In this document: piece by piece, positions 1 through 5,189 of the stretch
How positions within the stretch are numbered: the stretch's first letter is position 1
Layout of the letters: each line of letters starts with the position of its first letter
NCBI GenBank assembly: GCA_963169175.1
Contig: CAUJFK010000318.1
Coordinates: 1 to 7,738 of the forward strand
Direction: 5' to 3'
DNA length: 7,738 nt
Source of the DNA: Acidobacteriota bacterium
GTDB lineage: Bacteria; Acidobacteriota; Blastocatellia; Pyrinomonadales; Pyrinomonadaceae
Position numbers and translations under genes: made by a program
The notes under the pieces: model-generated
Database searches by the model: none
What the model was told of the DNA's origin: nothing
The model's input: the letters and a program-made list of their open reading frames with translations, nothing else

Positions 1-23
1 GGCTGGCTCGCGCGGCGCAAGGT

Positions 24-269
24 CTACGCGCAGTGGGCCAGGCCCCGGTCAAGCTCAATGCCGAGGTACGAGTGTTCGTCCGGGACAATGTTCTGCAGGA
101 ATTTAGTGATCGCACCGGTGCCAACGCCGAGTTCCAGAACGGCGCTGTTCGCGTTCGGGGCGATCCCGTCGATCATCTTTTGTGCAAGTTCGGGTGAGCT
201 TGGTTTGATTGAGCCAACCTTTCCAGGGTTTTTTAGAAAGGCCTGCAGGAACTCGATATTTTCATTCAT
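24..269 (-). CDS. N-terminal part of a class I SAM-dependent methyltransferase (PmtA / rRNA adenine dimethylase-like), broken at the window edge
   Basis: The 81 residues start with a segment (about 8-30: FLxAFLKNPGKVGSIKPSS) typical of the phospholipid N-methyltransferase PmtA and related rRNA-adenine-dimethylase-like enzymes. The SAM-binding motif I follows (VLELGVGTGAIT, residues 44-55), then the acidic end of strand 2 (GIELD, 70-74). A complete family member would be roughly 190-220 residues. Here the frame ends at a TAG (positions 24-26) right after the IELD motif, and the last seven or so residues do not look like the family. The break coincides with a jump to very GC-rich sequence in positions 1-50. 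I infer either a real truncation or a chimeric sequence end. The ATG at 269 is 9 bases after the stop of the upstream fragment (279-470); an AGG directly abuts it, so the ribosome site is poor. The substrate (lipid or RNA) cannot be told from this part. Confidence 0.7.
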   Translation of the reverse strand: MNENIEFLQAFLKNPGKVGSIKPSSPELAQKMIDGIAPNANSAVLELGVGTGAITKFLQNIVPDEHSYLGIELDRGLAHCA

Positions 270-278
270 CCTGTGCGT

Positions 279-470
279 CTATTTTGCCGAAGACTCTTCT
301 GCGGCCGGCGATCCAGATGTTACCGCGGCGTTGCCAACGGTCATTTTATAACCACAATCCTCGTTTTTGCAATATCTTACGGTGCCATCGCGTTTTCTGG
401 CCCTTTCAAACAGATGTGCGCGCTTCGGCGACGTCGGACGGGGAATACCTAGTTCACGCTTTACGTAATC
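279..470 (-). pseudogene. Broken gene fragment with a Cys-x4-Cys half zinc-ribbon, possibly the tail of a displaced TopA
   Basis: Between the topA stop and the methyltransferase start, a minus-strand frame encodes about 63 residues that read like real protein. They include DYVKRELGIPRP, then HLFERARKRDGTVRYC and CKNEDCGYKMTV, then a low-complexity Ala/Ser/Glu tail ending in a TAG at 279-281. The frame has no ATG before the cysteines and is closed upstream by tandem TAG TGA at 471-476. A second frame just upstream (ATG at 504, MFPEIVELSLV) runs into it and would join with a one- or two-base change, so the fragment appears frameshifted. Many TopA proteins end in C4 zinc fingers, and the YCxxxxCGYK pattern resembles half of such a finger. 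The present topA has none. A remnant of an earlier topA tail is my inference; a small decayed zinc-ribbon gene of another kind is equally possible. Confidence 0.35.
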
Positions 471-515
471 TCACTAAGGATAGTTCAACAATTTCTGGAA
501 ACATTTGGCCCGGCC

Positions 516-542
516 GAAACTGGGCATCATGAGGCCCGTTTC
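516..542 (-). other. RNA hairpin around the topA stop codon
   Basis: The two arms GAAAC(T)GGGC (516-525) and GCCCGTTTC (534-542) pair over 9 bp with one bulged base. The loop of 8 bases (526-533) contains the topA TGA (527-529). No U-tract follows on the minus strand, so it is not a standard intrinsic terminator. It could protect the topA 3' end or slow termination. It may also partly reflect codon content of the Lys/Arg-rich C-terminus. Confidence 0.35.
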
Positions 543-3091
543 TTCACGGGTTTTTTGGAAGCCGTTTTCTTCGCCGCAGGCTTTGCCTTTTTAGCAAATG
601 CATCCGGCAACTCAGCCTCAATTATCTTTTTTACCTCTTCCAAGGTTATCGCCTCGGCATCTTCCGTGGTGGATCGTGAGCCATCGGCTTTTTTCGGAAG
701 TGAAATGATCTTTTTACCAAACTTGATGACTGGCCCCCAGCGGGCATTCTCAACTGAGATTTTTTCAGCGTCCCAGCGATGGATGTAACGGTTTGCTTCT
801 TTGCTGACCTTCGCTTCGATCATTTCGTTCATTTCAGCCTGGGTCAGATTGTTCAGGTCAAACCGGCGCGGGACGTTGATGAACATACCGTCCCATTTAA
901 TAAAGGGCCCGAAACGTCCCGTACCTTTTGTGATCGGTTTATTGTCATACTCACCAACCGGAGCATCCGCCACCTGTTTGGCTTTAATAAATTCGATCGC
1001 CTTTTCGGTGTCCACCGAGCCAAGGTCCGTGCCGCGCGGTATCGAGACAAATTCGTCGCCCCATTTTACATAAGGGCCAAATCGACCGACGCCGGCTGAA
1101 AGTTCCTTGCCCTCGTAGGTGCCCATCGTGCTCTGCAGTTTAAAAAGGGCCAATGCCTCTTCAAACGTTATGGTCTCAATGCTTTGCCCTGCCTGGATCT
1201 TTGCAAACTTGGGTTTTTCCTCTTGATCGGCAGAGCCTATCTGAATGATAGGGCCATAGCGCGCCATGCGCGCAACTACCGGTTTACCGGTTTCCGGGTC
1301 GGTGCCTAATATTCGCTCAGCCTTTACGCGTTCTGCACGTTCGATGGTATTATCGACATCTTTCTTAAACGGCCCGTAAAACTCGTCGAGCATCATGTTC
1401 CAGGCAAGCTTTCCATCGGCTACTTCATCGAACTCTTCCTCGATCCTCGCAGTGAAGCCGTAGTCCATGATCGCGTCAAAATGCTCTTTCAGAAAATCCG
1501 TCACCACGAGCCCTAAATCGGTCGGGAACAGTTTTGCTTTTTCCGCTCCCGTATTTTCGGAATCTTCCTTTCTGCTGATCAAGTCATTTTTCAAGACTAG
1601 GATCCTGAACGGCCTCGGCGTGCCTTCTTTGTCCCGCTTTTCAACGTACTCGCGCTTCAGGATCGTCGAGATCGTCGGAGCGTATGTTGACGGACGGCCG
1701 ATACCGAGTTCTTCCAGCTTTTTTACGAGCGACGCCTCGGTATAACGCGGTTGGGCACGGGTGAACCTTTCCGTCGCTCGAAGTTCGGACAGCGGCATTA
1801 ACTGCCCCACCTTCATCGGCGGCAGCAGGCCTTCGGCTGATTCTTCTTGTTCGTCCTCATCCTTATCTTCGCGATAAACTTTCAAAAACCCGTCAAACTT
1901 CAAGACCTCGCCGGTTGCGGTCAATTCTTCTTTATTCGTCGAAATTTCTATCTTGACCGTCGTTTTCTCCAGTTCTGCCTCGGCCATTTGCGAGGCGATG
2001 GCCCGCTTCCAGATCAGTTCGTAGAGCCTTTGCCATTCCGCTTCGTTTATTGTTGCGGCCGCGGCGTTTGTTGGGCGGATGGCTTCGTGGGCTTCCTGTG
2101 CGGATTCGTTTTTGTTTTTGAATTTGCGCGTCTGATGATATCGCTCACCAAACATCGCGCTAACCGCTTGCTTGATGTCGCTCTGCGCTGTCTCGCTTAG
2201 GCTTACGCTGTCCGTTCGCATATAGGTGATATGCCCGTTTTCGTAAAGCTTCTGTGCGATCTGCATCGTTCTTGCCACACCGTAACCAAGTTTTCTTGAC
2301 GCTTCCTGTTGGAGAGTTGAAGTGGTAAAAGGCGGTGCCGGCGACCGCTTTCCGGGCTTGACCCTTATGTCGGTTACCTCATAATCAGCACCGATACATT
2401 CTTTTAGAAATGTTTCGGCGTCTTCTGCACTGGCCTGCTTCTTTCCGCCGGCTCTGAAAGTTACTTCTTTGCCGGTTATGTCATCGGCAAAGAATAATCC
2501 TTCAATTTTGAAATGACTTTCCTGCTGAAATGCGTTGATCTCGCGTTCCCGATCGGCGATAAGGCGAACCGCGACACTTTGCACACGGCCGGCGCTCAGG
2601 TTTTTATTGCTCGTACTGATCTTGCGCCACAGAACCGGGCTTAATTCAAAACCGACAATTCGATCCAGCACACGACGGGCCTGCTGAGCCATTACTAGAT
2701 TCATATTCACCGTGCGTGGGTTACTTACGGCGGCTTCTATCGCGGGTTTAGTGATCTCATGAAAAACGATACGTTTGGTAGATCTCGGGTCAAGCCCGAG
2801 TACTTCGCACAGATGCCAACTTATAGCTTCTCCTTCACGGTCTTCGTCCGTTGCCAGCCATATTTCATCCGATTTCTTTGCAAGCGCCTTCAATTCATTA
2901 ACAACTCTTTGTTTTTCTTCAGGAACAATATAGCGGGGTAAAAAATCATTTTCGATGTCGATGCCCATACCGGCTTTTTCCAAGTCACGGATATGGCCAA
3001 AGCAGCTATTCACCTGGAAATCTTTTCCAAGTATCTTTTCAATAGTCTTTGCTTTTGCAGGGCTTTCTACAATTAACAGGTTTTTCGACAT
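527..3091 (-). CDS. topA: DNA topoisomerase I (type IA), Bacteroidota-like form with C-terminal repeats
   Basis: Type IA topoisomerase of 854 aa that relaxes negative supercoils by nicking one strand and holding it through a tyrosine. The N-terminal Toprim domain (about 1-120) has the catalytic Glu9 in LLIVESPAKAKTI and the metal-binding DEDREGE (D82, D84, E86). The cleavage domain carries HITYMRTDS with the nucleophile Tyr290 and Arg292; GIGRPSTYAPTI (463-474) is another family signature. After about residue 600 there are no C4 zinc fingers. Instead there are four copies of the topoisomerase C-terminal repeat (GRYGP/GRFGP-type cores near 610, 669, 726 and 785), then a Lys/Ala-rich basic tail (832-854). 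The start is fixed by the conserved MSKNLLIVES. There is no Shine-Dalgarno sequence, and the nearest promoter candidate would leave almost no leader. It lies downstream of dprA, a common arrangement in bacteria, but is separated from it by a terminator. Relics of a second topA-like start lie just upstream. Confidence 0.98.
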   Translation of the reverse strand: MSKNLLIVESPAKAKTIEKILGKDFQVNSCFGHIRDLEKAGMGIDIENDFLPRYIVPEEKQRVVNELKALAKKSDEIWLATDEDREGEAISWHLCEVLGLDPRSTKRIVFHEITKPAIEAAVSNPRTVNMNLVMAQQARRVLDRIVGFELSPVLWRKISTSNKNLSAGRVQSVAVRLIADREREINAFQQESHFKIEGLFFADDITGKEVTFRAGGKKQASAEDAETFLKECIGADYEVTDIRVKPGKRSPAPPFTTSTLQQEASRKLGYGVARTMQIAQKLYENGHITYMRTDSVSLSETAQSDIKQAVSAMFGERYHQTRKFKNKNESAQEAHEAIRPTNAAAATINEAEWQRLYELIWKRAIASQMAEAELEKTTVKIEISTNKEELTATGEVLKFDGFLKVYREDKDEDEQEESAEGLLPPMKVGQLMPLSELRATERFTRAQPRYTEASLVKKLEELGIGRPSTYAPTISTILKREYVEKRDKEGTPRPFRILVLKNDLISRKEDSENTGAEKAKLFPTDLGLVVTDFLKEHFDAIMDYGFTARIEEEFDEVADGKLAWNMMLDEFYGPFKKDVDNTIERAERVKAERILGTDPETGKPVVARMARYGPIIQIGSADQEEKPKFAKIQAGQSIETITFEEALALFKLQSTMGTYEGKELSAGVGRFGPYVKWGDEFVSIPRGTDLGSVDTEKAIEFIKAKQVADAPVGEYDNKPITKGTGRFGPFIKWDGMFINVPRRFDLNNLTQAEMNEMIEAKVSKEANRYIHRWDAEKISVENARWGPVIKFGKKIISLPKKADGSRSTTEDAEAITLEEVKKIIEAELPDAFAKKAKPAAKKTASKKPVKKRAS

Positions 3092-3100
3092 AAATCAGTT

Positions 3101-3130
3101 CGTATAGTCCTGCCCGAAATTACTTTTGAA
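3101..3130 (-). promoter_or_regulatory. Candidate topA promoter (near-leaderless)
   Basis: On the minus strand TTCAAA (3125-3130) and TATACG (3101-3106) are 18 bases apart, each matching four of six sigma-70 consensus bases. The predicted transcript start would fall only a few bases before the topA ATG at 3091. That fits the lack of any Shine-Dalgarno sequence there. The match is weak and could be chance. Confidence 0.3.
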
Positions 3131-3178
3131 CCGTCCTGGCCTTTTCCGGCGCTTCTACTATGACCAGACCTTCGACAT
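3120..3178 (-). pseudogene. Relic of a second topA start (frameshifted N-terminus)
   Basis: Upstream of the real topA, the minus strand reads ATG TCG AAG (MSK, from 3178), then two bases GT, then LVIVEAPEKARTVQK and a TAA (3120-3122). Aligned to the intact protein (MSK-N-LLIVESPAKAKTIEK), MSK is identical and 9 of the next 15 residues match, including the Toprim glutamate. The two odd bases where a codon is expected mean a one-base deletion has broken the frame. After the stop no topA similarity is visible. The two starts differ too much for a recent duplication. I infer the remains of an older, different topA (KART-type start) at the place usual for topA after dprA. Chance similarity over this many residues, in the right place and strand, is unlikely. 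Confidence 0.65.
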
Positions 3179-3182
3179 CTAC

Positions 3183-3198
3183 TTTCCGATCTCGGAAA
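3183..3198. promoter_or_regulatory. Perfect 7+2+7 palindrome next to the terminator
   Basis: TTTCCGATCTCGGAAA is a perfect inverted repeat (arms 3183-3189 and 3192-3198). On the minus-strand transcript its first arm uses three bases of the U-tract of the upstream terminator. It could be a protein-binding operator or an RNA hairpin competing with the terminator. No function can be shown from sequence alone. Confidence 0.35.
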
Positions 3199-3228
3199 AA
3201 AATATGTCAGACACCGCTGGCGTCTGAC
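3196..3228 (-). terminator. Intrinsic terminator after dprA
   Basis: Reading the minus strand, GTCAGAC (3228-3222), a 9-base loop region, then GTCTGAC (3212-3206) form a perfect 7-bp stem, which can add an inner CC/GG pairing. This is followed by ATA and seven consecutive T residues (3202-3196). It is the classic layout of a Rho-independent terminator. It lies about 150 bases past the dprA stop and upstream of topA, so it should separate the two genes' transcripts. Confidence 0.8.
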
Positions 3229-3236
3229 CTCTCTGA

Positions 3237-3280
3237 CTTCTAACACCTCGGCAATAGAACTGTCAACGCGGGAATAGAAC
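3237..3280 (-). promoter_or_regulatory. Candidate promoter with perfect -35 box inside a 20-bp-period direct repeat
   Basis: On the minus strand there is an exact TTGACA (3261-3266) and TAGAAG (3237-3242, four of six) with an 18-base spacer. Two copies of a 12-mer, CGGGAATAGAAC (3269-3280) and CGGCAATAGAAC (3249-3260), differ at one base, are spaced by 20 bp and bracket the -35 box. That is a layout expected of a regulator binding on one face of the helix. The predicted start near 3230 is immediately before the terminator stem, so the product would be very short unless termination is relieved. Confidence 0.35.
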
Positions 3281-3376
3281 ATACGCCATTTCCCGTGATT
3301 CGCAAAACGGTCAGGATGGCGGGGCGGTTGGAACCTGCCTCAGGTAAGCGGAGACTGCCGCCGCTCCCGTCCTTAG

Positions 3377-4501
3377 CTATGTCCGCCGGGCGTAGTGTTT
3401 ACCCGGCAAGACCCTGATCAGATCGCGAATATCAAGGCCGACCAATGCGGCGTTGAGGTCACCGAACGACAGGTTGCTTGAAACAAGCAGCACATCTATG
3501 TGGACCGGCTCATCAGGGGAAAGCTGCGTCCAAACTTTTCGCTCATTATCACTGAGGCCTGACGGAAGCGCTTCGCCGGTCCTCTCAGGTTTGCCGTTTA
3601 CTTCCTCGACCTTTGGCGGTAGGATGCGCGCGGCAATATCGGACGGAAGTTCAGCAACGACATCCTGCCATTGCTGTACAAGTTTTGCTCCCGCTTTTAT
3701 CAAATAGTTGGTCCCGATCGAGTTCCGCGACGTAATATTGCCTGGCACTGCCATCACCTCGCGGTTCTGCTCGGTCGCCAGCCGCGCGGTTATCAAAGAG
3801 CCGCTTCTTTCTGTGGCTTCCACGATCAAAACACCCAGGCTAAGCCCGCTTATGATTCGATTGCGATAAGGAAAGTTGTCCTTAAGCGGCGGCGTACCAA
3901 GCGGGAACTGCGAAACAAGCGAACCGCCAGAATCAAGTATCTCACGTACAAGCCTTGTGTTTTCTTTCGGATAGACGGCATCAATGCCGGTACCCATGAC
4001 GGCGATCGTCTTGCCGCCCGCACGGATCGCCCCGCGATGTGCGGCCGTGTCGATCCCGCGGGCAAGCCCCGAGATTATACTTATCCCGCGGGACGCGAGG
4101 TCCCTTGCCAGCATTTCCGAAGCATTCTCGCCATAGGTCGAACACATCCGCGACCCGATCACGGCCACGCCAGGTTGCTCGAAACCGCCCTGCCAATCGC
4201 CGCGAACATATAACGTCAGCGGCGGGTCCGCGATCTCACGCAAGTATGCCGGATAACTGCCGTCATCCAGGATCAAAATATCGCCGCCTATCGCCTTGAC
4301 CCTTTCGAGCTCTTCATCCGCCTTGCTCTCAAACTCGCGCTTTATAATGCTCTCGATCGTTTCCGGCCGCATCCGCAGCGACTCAAGCTCGGTACGCCGA
4401 GCGTGAAAGACCGCACTCGCCGAACCAAATCGCTCAAGCAGCCTGGTCGCCGCCCGCGGCCCAACACCAGGAGTCATATTCAGTGCGATCCAATCTTTCA
4501 T
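3377..4501 (-). CDS. dprA: DNA-processing protein DprA (Smf), RecA loader in transformation
   Basis: A 374-aa protein with the full DprA layout. In competent bacteria DprA binds incoming single-stranded DNA and loads RecA; it acts in the cytoplasm. Residues 1-60 form the helix-hairpin-helix/SAM-like region (NMTPGVGPRAATRLLERFG). The Rossmann-like core (about 75-285) has VIGSRMCSTYG (114-124), ISGLARGIDTAAHRGA (143-158), the hallmark NFPYRNRIISGLS (209-221), ERSGSLITAR (231-240) and AVPGNI. A short linker leads to a C-terminal winged-helix domain (about 315-374). The ATG at 4501 overlaps the stop of the four-helix gene by ATGA. Immediately upstream lies an inverted-repeat arm with no ribosome-binding site, so translation may depend on coupling to the cassette gene. 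An intrinsic terminator follows about 150 bases after its stop, before topA. Confidence 0.97.
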   Translation of the reverse strand: MKDWIALNMTPGVGPRAATRLLERFGSASAVFHARRTELESLRMRPETIESIIKREFESKADEELERVKAIGGDILILDDGSYPAYLREIADPPLTLYVRGDWQGGFEQPGVAVIGSRMCSTYGENASEMLARDLASRGISIISGLARGIDTAAHRGAIRAGGKTIAVMGTGIDAVYPKENTRLVREILDSGGSLVSQFPLGTPPLKDNFPYRNRIISGLSLGVLIVEATERSGSLITARLATEQNREVMAVPGNITSRNSIGTNYLIKAGAKLVQQWQDVVAELPSDIAARILPPKVEEVNGKPERTGEALPSGLSDNERKVWTQLSPDEPVHIDVLLVSSNLSFGDLNAALVGLDIRDLIRVLPGKHYARRT

Positions 4502-4887
4502 ATCGATTTGGGATTTGGGATTGCGGATTTGGGATTTCTACGCTCTTTGGCAGTTTTTATCGACGACACTACGATCGAGAGGATCTGATTCGCTTCGTCC
4601 AATAAATTTTCGACTAAGTTTGGTTTTACTTGTTCAGATTCGATAAGCAGTTCCATCCAAAACAGAGACTCGTCACCTTCTTCTTCGACAATACTCAATT
4701 TCGAGATAAAGTCTGCCGTAGATTTCGCCCGACAGGCGGCGCGATAGTTTGCTCCGACAGAAGTACCACTTCGCAATAATTGATTTCCTAGGACGTTCGA
4801 TGTTCGGTTGTTTGGCAGACTCTCGACCAAGCGAATCACCCTCAGTGCGAACTTCTTCGTCCGCTTTTTCATTTCAACTTGATCCAT
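4498..4887 (-). CDS. Four-helix bundle protein (23S rRNA IVP / TIGR02436-type)
   Basis: The signature LLRSGTSVGANYRAACRA (38-53), followed by FISKLSIVEEEGDESLFWMELL (60-81), identifies the four-helix bundle family first seen in intervening sequences of 23S rRNA genes and related to the Avd protein of diversity-generating retroelements. Its cellular role is unknown; no retroelement or rRNA is here. The protein is 129 aa, a usual length. I chose the ATG at 4887 (MDQVEMKKRT); the frame stays open further upstream, but that stretch is the repeat arm and the tRNA. An alternative start is Met6. The last 12 residues (NPKSAIPNPKSI) are encoded by the GGGATTT-type heptads of the downstream arm, so the repeat supplies the C-terminus and helps place the stop. 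No clear Shine-Dalgarno sequence is seen. The gene is less GC-rich than dprA, which fits an inserted cassette. Confidence 0.9.
   Translation of the reverse strand: MDQVEMKKRTKKFALRVIRLVESLPNNRTSNVLGNQLLRSGTSVGANYRAACRAKSTADFISKLSIVEEEGDESLFWMELLIESEQVKPNLVENLLDEANQILSIVVSSIKTAKERRNPKSAIPNPKSI
4503..4537. repeat. Left heptad-repeat arm of the four-helix cassette
   Basis: On the plus strand this is five heptamers: TCGATTT, GGGATTT, GGGATTG, CGGATTT, GGGATTT. It aligns without gaps to the reverse complement of 4893-4927 (29 of 35 bases). It ends one base short of the dprA ATG and also codes for the C-terminus of the four-helix protein. Confidence 0.85.
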
Positions 4888-4892
4888 AACCA

Positions 4893-4927
4893 AAATCCGA
4901 AATCCCCAACCCACAATCCTAAATCGA
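4893..4927. repeat. Right heptad-repeat arm of the four-helix cassette
   Basis: Read on the minus strand, this is TCGATTT, AGGATTG, TGGGTTG, GGGATTT, CGGATTT. It is an imperfect inverted copy of the left arm, in the same heptad register. Its outer end is two bases from the encoded CCA of the tRNA-Sec gene, and its inner end is 5 bases before the four-helix ATG. Confidence 0.85.
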
Positions 4928-4929
4928 CT

Positions 4930-5028
4930 TGGCGGAGGCGTGTGGGAGTCGAACCCACCCAGGTACATTCTCACGCACCCGCAAACGGTTTTGAAGACCG
5001 CGCCCATCACCGGACAGGATGCGCCTCC
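4930..5028 (-). tRNA. selC: tRNA-Sec (anticodon UCA), with encoded CCA
   Basis: The 99-nt gene decodes UGA as selenocysteine together with SelA and SelB, neither of which is in this window. Reading from 5028: acceptor arm GGAGGCGC, which pairs with ACGCCTCC (eight positions, the eighth being a C-A mismatch). The D-stem is a six-pair CCTGTC/GATGGG with a four-base CGGT loop, a hallmark of tRNA-Sec. The anticodon arm is GCGGT-CTTCAAA-ACCGT, with anticodon TCA at 4992-4994. The long variable arm (4961-4980) has an 8-pair stem rich in G-U pairs with a GAGA loop. The T-arm is GTGGG-TTCGACT-CCCAC, followed by discriminator G and CCA (4930-4932). The 8+5 acceptor/T layout, UCA anticodon and short D-loop together leave little doubt. 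It has its own promoter upstream; a heptad-repeat arm starts two bases downstream, and no terminator is seen. Confidence 0.95.
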
Positions 5029-5040
5029 GAAATAGATTGA

Positions 5041-5069
5041 ATTTTATAAGTTGGGGCAAATACTTACAA
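5041..5069 (-). promoter_or_regulatory. Promoter of the tRNA-Sec gene
   Basis: On the minus strand TTGTAA (5064-5069) and TAAAAT (5041-5046) are separated by 17 bases, four and five of six consensus matches. The expected start is about five bases before the mature tRNA 5' end at 5028. The -35 box overlaps the stop codon of the truncated toxin. Confidence 0.65.
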
Positions 5070-5189
5070 GAATTCCACGTTAATCGCGACGACCGAAGCG
5101 GCAAAAGCCTCCGAGTCCTCGGCGATATACGCCGCGATAGCATCGACATCGTCGATCGCGCGTCGTGACCAAATTACGAGATGAGCCAT
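5064..5189 (-). pseudogene. Truncated ParE/RelE-type toxin (first 41 residues)
   Basis: The ATG at 5189 lies inside the antitoxin gene (16-base overlap), as in many toxin-antitoxin operons. The start MAHLVIWSRRAIDDVDAI, followed by AAYIAEDSEAFAASVVA, matches the first two helices of ParE-family toxins, which are normally about 90-105 aa. After residue 35 or so the similarity ends, and a TAA closes the frame at 5064-5066. The missing part includes the beta-sheet that forms the toxin core, so it should be inactive. Only 35 bases separate the stop from the tRNA-Sec gene, and no further toxin sequence is visible. I infer that the 3' part was lost when the tRNA-Sec/promoter segment and the toxin gene were joined. 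Confidence 0.7.

Noticed and set aside
471..529. Possible selenocysteine read-through of the topA TGA, suggested by the nearby tRNA-Sec and the hairpin at the stop
   Set aside because: The extension meets another TGA after 14 codons and then a TAA, shows no conserved selenoprotein motif, and TopA is not known as a selenoprotein.
3183..3200. Similarity to sequencing-adapter ends (AGATCGGAA on the minus strand, TTCCGATCT on the plus strand)
   Set aside because: Only about 9 bases match, and they are part of a perfect natural palindrome. The sequence beyond diverges from adapters and continues smoothly.
4498..4927. Diversity-generating retroelement (four-helix protein as Avd)
   Set aside because: There is no reverse transcriptase, template/variable repeat pair or target gene in the window; only the distant Avd relation of the family remains.
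4888..5010. Longer start for the four-helix gene, adding 41 residues at its N-terminus
   Set aside because: The extra stretch is the reverse of the tRNA-Sec gene body and the heptad arm. It does not fit the family, whose members begin near the MDQVE/MKKRT region.
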